A stretch of DNA of 10,175 nucleotides. Origin: Rhodobacteraceae bacterium UBA6273 (GTDB lineage: Bacteria > Pseudomonadota > Alphaproteobacteria > Rhodobacterales > Rhodobacteraceae). Location of the stretch: positions 1 to 10,175 of the forward strand of contig DJUV01000001.1 in the NCBI GenBank assembly GCA_002440625.1. Reading direction: 5' to 3'. Below are positions 6,216-10,175 of the stretch, piece by piece. Under the pieces are notes generated by a model that saw nothing but the letters and a program-made list of their open reading frames with translations, did not search any database and was not told the DNA's origin. The translations under genes and the position numbers were made by a program. Numbering within the stretch: the stretch's first letter is position 1; each line of letters opens with the position of its first letter.

Positions 6216-7613
6216 TCAGGCCGCCTTGAGGAGGCCTTCGGACTTCAGCCCGGCGTAGCTTTCATCAAGCGACTTCGTGGCGCGTTCGATCAGCACGTCG
6301 ATCTCGGCGGGCGTGATGACCAGGGGCGGCGCGATGATCATCCGGTCGCCGACATGGCGCATGATGAGGTTGTTGGCAAAGCAGCGCTCCCGCGTCCGGA
6401 AGCCGACGGTGCCGGGCTTGGAGGCGAAGGGCGCACGCTTGGCCTTGTTCGGTGTCAGCGCGATAGAGCCCATCAGGCCGACGAGCTTGGCCTCGCCGAC
6501 CAAGGGATGGTCGGTCAGCGCCTCCCAGCGTTCCTTCAGGTAGGGATGGGCCACGTTCTTCACATGATCGACGATCTTTTCGTCCTGCATGATCTCGAGG
6601 TTCTTCAGCGCCACGGCGGCGGCCACCGGATGGCCGGAATAGGTGTAGCCGTGATTGAAGTCCTCGCCGGAGTTGGCGATCGTGTTGTAGACCTCATCGC
6701 AGATGATCGAGCCGCCGATCGGCGCATAGCCCGACGACAAGCCCTTGGCGATGGTCATGATATGCGGCTTGATCCCGAAGGTCTGGCTGCCGAACCAGTC
6801 GCCGGTGCGGCCGAAGCCGGTGATGACTTCGTCGGCGATCAGGAGGATGCCGTATTTGTCGCAGATGCGCTGGATTTCCGGCCAGTAGGTCTTCGGCGGC
6901 ACGATAACGCCGCCGGCGCCCTGGATCGGCTCGCCGATGAAGGCGGCGACGTTGTCGGGCCCGACCTCGAGGATCTTCGCCTCAAGCTCCTGCGCCTTCA
7001 GGAGGCCGAAATCATCCTCGGGCATGTCGCCACCCTCAGCCCACCAGTAGGGCTGGCCGATGTGGGCGACACCGTCGATCATGCCGCCATGGGCGTGAAT
7101 CGGCCGCATGCCGCCAAGGCTGCCGCCGCCGATGGTCGAGCCGTGATAGCCGTTCCAGCGGGCGATGATGGTGCGGCGCCAGGGCTTGCCCTTGGCCTGC
7201 CAGTAGCGGCGGACGAGGCGGATGTTGGTGTCGTTGGCTTCCGAGCCGGAGCCGGCGAAGAAGACGTGGTTGAGGTCGCCCGGCGCCAGTTCGGCGATCT
7301 TCGCCGCAAGCGCGATGGCGGGGACGTGGGAGGTCTGGAAGAAGGTGTTGTAGTAGCAAAGCTCTTCGGTCTGCCGCGCCGCGACATCGGCGATGTCCTT
7401 GCGGCCATAGCCGACGTTGACGCACCAGAGGCCGGCCATGCCGTCGAGGATCTGATGGCCTTCGCTGTCGGTCAGCCAGACACCCTTGCCCCGGGTGATG
7501 ATCCGCGCGCCCTTCTTCGCCAGCGCCGCATCCTCCGTGAAGGGATGCATGTGATGCGCGGCGTCAAGCGCCTGGAGTTCCTTGGTGGGCAGATGATTCG
7601 TGATCTGGCTCAT
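6216..7613 (-). CDS. spuC: Putrescine--pyruvate aminotransferase (SpuC-like, class III PLP)
   Basis: A 465-residue class III (omega) aminotransferase. It closely follows the pattern I recall for Pseudomonas SpuC, including MAGLWCVNVGYGR, FFQTSH, ARWNGYHGST and EPIQGAGGVIVPP. Cofactor residues are visible: the phosphate-binding GSGSEAND (121-128), the pyridine-ring Asp in IADEV (D261), and the Schiff-base Lys in TIAKGLSSGYAPIG (K290). The expected reaction is putrescine plus pyruvate giving 4-aminobutanal plus alanine, in the cytoplasm, on the route to GABA. ATG 7613 is chosen because homologues begin MxxQITN; an upstream in-frame ATG at 7682 would add 23 residues unlike the family. The gene is transcribed from its own promoter in the gap after gntR and is followed after 4 bases by the puuB-like gene. 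Neighbouring polyamine transport genes support the substrate; spermidine or cadaverine activity cannot be excluded. Confidence 0.88.
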   Translation of the reverse strand: MSQITNHLPTKELQALDAAHHMHPFTEDAALAKKGARIITRGKGVWLTDSEGHQILDGMAGLWCVNVGYGRKDIADVAARQTEELCYYNTFFQTSHVPAIALAAKIAELAPGDLNHVFFAGSGSEANDTNIRLVRRYWQAKGKPWRRTIIARWNGYHGSTIGGGSLGGMRPIHAHGGMIDGVAHIGQPYWWAEGGDMPEDDFGLLKAQELEAKILEVGPDNVAAFIGEPIQGAGGVIVPPKTYWPEIQRICDKYGILLIADEVITGFGRTGDWFGSQTFGIKPHIMTIAKGLSSGYAPIGGSIICDEVYNTIANSGEDFNHGYTYSGHPVAAAVALKNLEIMQDEKIVDHVKNVAHPYLKERWEALTDHPLVGEAKLVGLMGSIALTPNKAKRAPFASKPGTVGFRTRERCFANNLIMRHVGDRMIIAPPLVITPAEIDVLIERATKSLDESYAGLKSEGLLKAA

Positions 7614-7720
7614 GGCGATACCTGTCGTGATGGTCGTGGCGGAGTGCGCGCCTCGGACGAACCGGGCCGCATATGGCGGCACCCCGAATGGCCGGGGCTC
7701 GCCGCCGAAAAACTGATCTC

Positions 7721-7748
7721 AGAATATGATCAAAAACGCCGGAGTCAA
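7721..7748 (-). promoter_or_regulatory. Sigma70-like promoter of the spuC-puuB operon
   Basis: On the - strand, TTGACT (-35; + strand 7743-7748) and TATTCT (-10; 7721-7726) are separated by 16 bp. These match the sigma70 consensus at 5/6 and 4/6 positions. Transcription would start near 7714 and give a leader of about 100 bases before ATG 7613. The TGATCA core of one candidate operator sits inside the spacer directly against the -10 box, and a second lies just upstream of the -35, which fits repression. Confidence 0.6.
7723..7736. promoter_or_regulatory. Candidate GntR operator, copy 1 (within the spuC promoter)
   Basis: AATATGATCAAAAA carries the TGATCA core at 7727-7732 and matches the local consensus AATTTGATCAAAAT at 12 of 14 positions. 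It overlaps the -10 box and spacer of the spuC promoter. It is centred 29 bp from copy 2. A further half-like TGATC lies at 7714-7718. Confidence 0.55.
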
Positions 7749-7751
7749 TCG

Positions 7752-7765
7752 AATTTGATCAAATT
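7752..7765. promoter_or_regulatory. Candidate GntR operator, copy 2 (perfect palindrome at the gntR stop codon)
   Basis: AATTTGATCAAATT is a perfect 14-bp palindrome lying just upstream of the spuC -35 box. It also contains the stop codon of the GntR gene (TGA, - strand 7761-7759). AT-rich palindromes of this size are typical sites for dimeric FCD-type GntR proteins. Shared with copies 1 and 3, it is the best-formed site. Confidence 0.65.
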
Positions 7766-8436
7766 TCCGGCGAATCCAGTGACAGGCGGATCTGCTCGAC
7801 GCCCTGCGCGATGTCATCCTCGACCGCACGGGCGAGGGCATCGGCATCGCCTGCGCGCATCGCCGCAAGCGCCTCATCATGGCGGTCGGGAAGGTTGAGC
7901 GTGCCGAAACGGCCGCAGACCACGCGCAGCGACGGGCCGAACCTGAGCCAGAGCGTATGCGTCATCGCGACGAGGATCGGCGCCTCTGCACGTTCGTAAA
8001 GCGTGAAATGGAAACGGAAATTTCCGCGCAGATAGGCGTTCACGTCGCCTGCCGCGATGGCGGCGTTGATGTCGTCGTCGATCCGGGTCAGGGCGATAAC
8101 GTCCTGAGCGGTGATCCGCGGGGCGGCGAGGCTTGCCAGTTTGTGTTCGATGGTGGCGCGCGCGAAAGCCAGTTCTTCCATCTGCGAGCGCGTCAGAACG
8201 GGCACGAGAACGCGCCGGTTGCCCTGCAGCGCCAGCGCGCCTTCGGCCGTCAGCCGGCGGATCGCCTCGCGCACCGGGGTCATCCCGGCGTCGAGCATGG
8301 CAGCCAGTCCCTGGATGGTGACGGCCTGACCCGGAGCGAGCTGACCGAAGAGAATCATGTCGCGCAAACGGCAGTAGGTGACTTCGTGCGAAGGCACTTT
8401 TGTGGGCAAATCGCCCTTCTCGCGAAGCTTCTCCAT
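7759..8436 (-). CDS. GntR family (FCD subfamily) transcriptional regulator of the polyamine locus
   Basis: A 225-residue regulator of typical GntR/FCD length. The N-terminal winged helix-turn-helix includes TIQGLAAMLDAGMTPVREAI (about 40-59) followed by RRLTAEGAL, the standard GntR recognition region. The rest is an all-helical FCD ligand-binding domain, with the conserved FRFHFTLYERA (H143) and DRHDEALAAMRAGDADAL (H186) helices; these His residues fit the metal/ligand pocket of FCD proteins. The start at 8436 has AAGGA six bases upstream. It is divergent from potF and lies 145 bp upstream of spuC on the same strand. The repeated TGATCA-centred palindromes in both control regions suggest it represses uptake and breakdown genes until a polyamine or a breakdown product binds. 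The family call is firm; the effector and direction of control are inferred. Confidence 0.88.
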   Translation of the reverse strand: MEKLREKGDLPTKVPSHEVTYCRLRDMILFGQLAPGQAVTIQGLAAMLDAGMTPVREAIRRLTAEGALALQGNRRVLVPVLTRSQMEELAFARATIEHKLASLAAPRITAQDVIALTRIDDDINAAIAAGDVNAYLRGNFRFHFTLYERAEAPILVAMTHTLWLRFGPSLRVVCGRFGTLNLPDRHDEALAAMRAGDADALARAVEDDIAQGVEQIRLSLDSPEI

Positions 8437-8508
8437 CCACGTTCCTTATGGGGGCTGCGGGAAATTTTCTTTATGTCATAATAGAATACGCGTCCACGAA
8501 ATGCCATG

Positions 8509-8538
8509 TTGAATCGAGTCGAAAAATTTGATCAAAAT
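8509..8538 (+). promoter_or_regulatory. Tentative potF promoter
   Basis: TTGAAT (8509-8514) and CAAAAT (8533-8538) with an 18-bp spacer each match the sigma70 consensus at 4/6 positions. The candidate operator copy 3 covers the -10 half. Other alignments are possible, so this is a weak call. In the remaining 179-bp divergent region I see AT-rich sequence on the gntR side (a TATTAT on the - strand at 8483-8478 without a good -35) and a GTGTCGTGACAC dyad at 8570-8581. Confidence 0.35.
8525..8538. promoter_or_regulatory. Candidate GntR operator, copy 3 (gntR-potF divergent region)
   Basis: AATTTGATCAAAAT differs by one base from the perfect palindrome at 7752-7765. It lies 77 bp before the potF start and 88 bp before the gntR start, so one bound dimer could affect both divergent genes. 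The TGATCA core is at 8529-8534. Confidence 0.6.
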
Positions 8539-8615
8539 AGGCTACAAGGGGACAGCAAGTCACCGAGCCGTGTCGTGACACTCGCGGTACGGATAAAACT
8601 TGACGAGGAGGTACT

Positions 8616-9698
8616 ATGAAAACCACGGGGATGACCCTGGCGACGGCCCTGTTTCTGGCCGGCGCGGCGGGTGCGGAAGAGGTTCACGTCTACAACTGGT
8701 CGGACTACATCGACGAATCTCTCTTGAAGAAATTCGAGGATGAGACCGGCATCAAGCTGGTCTACGACGTGTTCGATTCTAACGAGATACTGGAAACCAA
8801 GCTTCTGGCCGGCGGGTCGGGCTACGACGTCGTCGTGCCGACCGGCAGCTTCCTGCAACGCCAGATCCAGGCCGGCGTGTTCCAGAAGCTCGACAAGTCG
8901 AAGCTGACGAACCTCGGCAACGAATGGGAAATGGTTGCCGAGCGGACGCAGAAATACGATCCGGGTAACGAATATTCCGTCAACTACATGTGGGGCACGA
9001 CCGGCATCGGCATCAACGTCGCCAAGGTCAAGGAAGCCCTCGGCGACGATGCCCCGGTCGACTCGCTCGCACTGGTCTTTGATCCGAAGAACATGGAAAA
9101 GCTCGCGAAATGCGGCGTCCACATGCTCGATGCGCCGACCGAGATCATTCCGGCGGCGCTGAAGTATCTCGGCGAGAACCCCGATGCGCAGGACTATGAG
9201 ACCATCGCCAAGGTCGAGCCGGTTCTGACCGCGATCGCGCCCTTCGTGCAGAAGTTCCATTCGTCGGAATATATCAACGCTCTGGCCAACGGCGACATCT
9301 GCGTGGCCTTCGGCTGGTCGGGCGACGTCCTCATGGCCCGCGACCGGGCGGCGGAAGCCGGCAACGGGGTTGTGATCGAGTATCACATCCCGAAGGAAGG
9401 CGCGCTGATGTGGTTCGACCAGCTGGCGGTTCCGGTCGATGCGCCGAACCCGGAAGGGGCGCTGAAGTTCATCAACTTCATGCTTGATCCGCAGAATGCC
9501 GCGGCGGCGTCGAACTACGTCTACTATGCCAACGGCAACAAGGCCTCGCAGGAATTCCTGAACGAGGATGTGATCGGCGACAAGGCGATCTATCCTGACG
9601 ATGCGACCATGGCGAACCTCTACACCATGTCGCCCTGGGACCCGAAGGTGAACCGTCAGGTCACCCGGCTCTGGACCAAGATCAAGTCGGGCACCTGA
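8616..9698 (+). CDS. potF: Periplasmic putrescine-binding protein (PotF-like)
   Basis: A 360-residue solute-binding protein for polyamine ABC import. The first 20 residues form a short signal peptide (Lys2, hydrophobic core, probable cleavage after AAGA), so the mature protein starts EEVHVYNWSDY. Residues matching the polyamine site of E. coli PotF are visible: W28-S29-D30-Y31, S78 in PTGSF, E176 in APTEIIP, W234 and D237 in GWSGD, and F267-D268 in WFDQL. Cys166 and Cys229 match the disulphide pair of PotF, and the aromatic/acidic set suits a diamine more than spermidine. A very strong GAGGAGG lies 4 bases before the ATG at 8616. It diverges from gntR and is followed by a terminator-like hairpin and then potG. 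Exact preference between putrescine and longer amines cannot be settled by eye. Confidence 0.9.
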   Translation: MKTTGMTLATALFLAGAAGAEEVHVYNWSDYIDESLLKKFEDETGIKLVYDVFDSNEILETKLLAGGSGYDVVVPTGSFLQRQIQAGVFQKLDKSKLTNLGNEWEMVAERTQKYDPGNEYSVNYMWGTTGIGINVAKVKEALGDDAPVDSLALVFDPKNMEKLAKCGVHMLDAPTEIIPAALKYLGENPDAQDYETIAKVEPVLTAIAPFVQKFHSSEYINALANGDICVAFGWSGDVLMARDRAAEAGNGVVIEYHIPKEGALMWFDQLAVPVDAPNPEGALKFINFMLDPQNAAAASNYVYYANGNKASQEFLNEDVIGDKAIYPDDATMANLYTMSPWDPKVNRQVTRLWTKIKSGT

Positions 9699-9715
9699 TA
9701 CGCCCGCTGCCACGC

Positions 9716-9745
9716 ACCCCGCGCCCTCGACGGCGCGGGGTTTTT
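9716..9745 (+). terminator. Terminator-like hairpin between potF and potG
   Basis: CCCCGCGCC (9717-9725) pairs perfectly with GGCGCGGGG (9732-9740) around a 6-base loop, extended by A9716-T9741, and is followed by TTTTT (9741-9745). It sits 18 bases after the potF stop and 25 before the potG start. It probably ends most transcripts or protects the potF mRNA 3' end, so that the binding protein is made in excess over the membrane components, with read-through serving potG onward. Confidence 0.85.
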
Positions 9746-9769
9746 CATACAGAACAGGACGAGGAAATC

Positions 9770-10175
9770 ATGGCCCAGCCCGCCAACCGCCCGGTGTTTG
9801 CGCCCTGGAACGACCCCAACGAGAAGCCGCTGATCCAGTTTCAGAACGTCACCAAGCGTTTCGGAGAGTTCACGGCCATCGACAACATCACGCTGGATAT
9901 CTTCCGGCGGGAGTTCTTCGCGCTTCTCGGGCCGTCCGGCTGTGGCAAGACCACGCTGATGCGGATGCTCGCAGGGTTCGAGAGCCCGACCGAGGGCAAG
10001 ATCCTGCTCGACGGTGTCGACCTTGCGCCGATCCCGCCCAACAAGCGGGAAACCAACATGATGTTCCAGAGCTATGCGCTGTTCCCGCATCTAAGCGTCT
10101 GGGACAACATCGCCTTCGGGTTGAAGCGCTCCGACATGCCGAAGGACAAGATCCCGGCGCGGGTCGAAGAGATGC
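9770..10175 (+). CDS. potG: Putrescine ABC transporter ATP-binding protein, N-terminal part (3' end outside window)
   Basis: The reading frame starts at ATG 9770, with GAGGA a few bases upstream, and runs open to the window end, giving the first 135 residues. After a short N-terminal extension typical of PotG (PWNDPNEKPLIQF), the Walker A motif GPSGCGKTT is at residues 54-62. The Q-loop segment NMMFQSYALFPH (Q100) is the PotG wording rather than that of general sugar importers. The following NIAFGLKRSDMPKDKI also fits PotG. The protein would power import of polyamine delivered by PotF through permeases (PotH and PotI) expected just downstream. The signature motif, Walker B and C-terminal TOBE domain are outside the window. 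It shares an operon with potF across the hairpin at 9716-9745. Confidence 0.92.
   Translation, partial: MAQPANRPVFAPWNDPNEKPLIQFQNVTKRFGEFTAIDNITLDIFRREFFALLGPSGCGKTTLMRMLAGFESPTEGKILLDGVDLAPIPPNKRETNMMFQSYALFPHLSVWDNIAFGLKRSDMPKDKIPARVEEM

Noticed and set aside
6090..7898. Long open frame on the + strand (about 602 codons) antisense to the aminotransferase and parts of its neighbours
   Set aside because: It crosses three genes of opposite strand and their promoter region, shows no motif, and its Gly/Ala/Asp/Val-rich composition is typical of a shadow frame.
8532..9713. 393-codon - strand frame antisense to potF
   Set aside because: It mirrors potF almost exactly and has no family features, while potF has a signal peptide, ligand residues and a strong ribosome binding site.

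Overview
This is a GC-rich, densely packed bacterial window. Protein sequence, codon use and gene content suggest an alphaproteobacterium of the Rhodobacteraceae type; that placement is inference from protein resemblance and no marker gene is present. There are no RNA genes, insertion sequences, prophage genes or CRISPR arrays. All genes look intact except the two cut by the window edges.

Left part (1-3365, + strand): the C-terminal part of the proton-pumping transhydrogenase beta subunit (pntB) ends in a clear intrinsic terminator. An uncharacterised major facilitator transporter follows, preceded by a perfect 10-bp inverted repeat that looks like an operator. Next comes a DUF3422-type membrane-anchored protein with two C-terminal membrane helices. 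These genes are not obviously related in function.

Middle (3438-6211): two FAD-dependent amine/amino-acid oxidases of the DAO fold face each other. The + strand one carries an RNWGWVRQQGRD motif and has no assigned substrate. The - strand one resembles PuuB (gamma-glutamylputrescine oxidase). The 113-bp gap between them holds two GC-rich hairpins and a tail that looks like a dispersed intergenic repeat.

Right part (4910-10175) is a polyamine (putrescine) locus. On the - strand run a GntR/FCD regulator, then a SpuC-like putrescine aminotransferase, then the PuuB-like oxidase 4 bases downstream. On the + strand, diverging from the regulator, are a PotF-like periplasmic putrescine-binding protein and, after a terminator-like hairpin, a PotG-like ATPase cut off by the window end. 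The expected logic is import by PotFG(HI), then oxidation by SpuC and the PuuB-like enzyme, with the GntR protein sensing a substrate or intermediate. A 14-bp element of consensus AATTTGATCAAAAT occurs three times. Two copies flank or lie within a good sigma70-like promoter for the aminotransferase, and one lies in the promoter region of potF. It is a strong candidate operator for the GntR regulator.

I found no clearly novel biological system. The most useful leads are the predicted regulon operator, the unexplained inverted repeat before the transporter gene, and two poorly characterised proteins (DUF3422 and the RNWGW oxidase).
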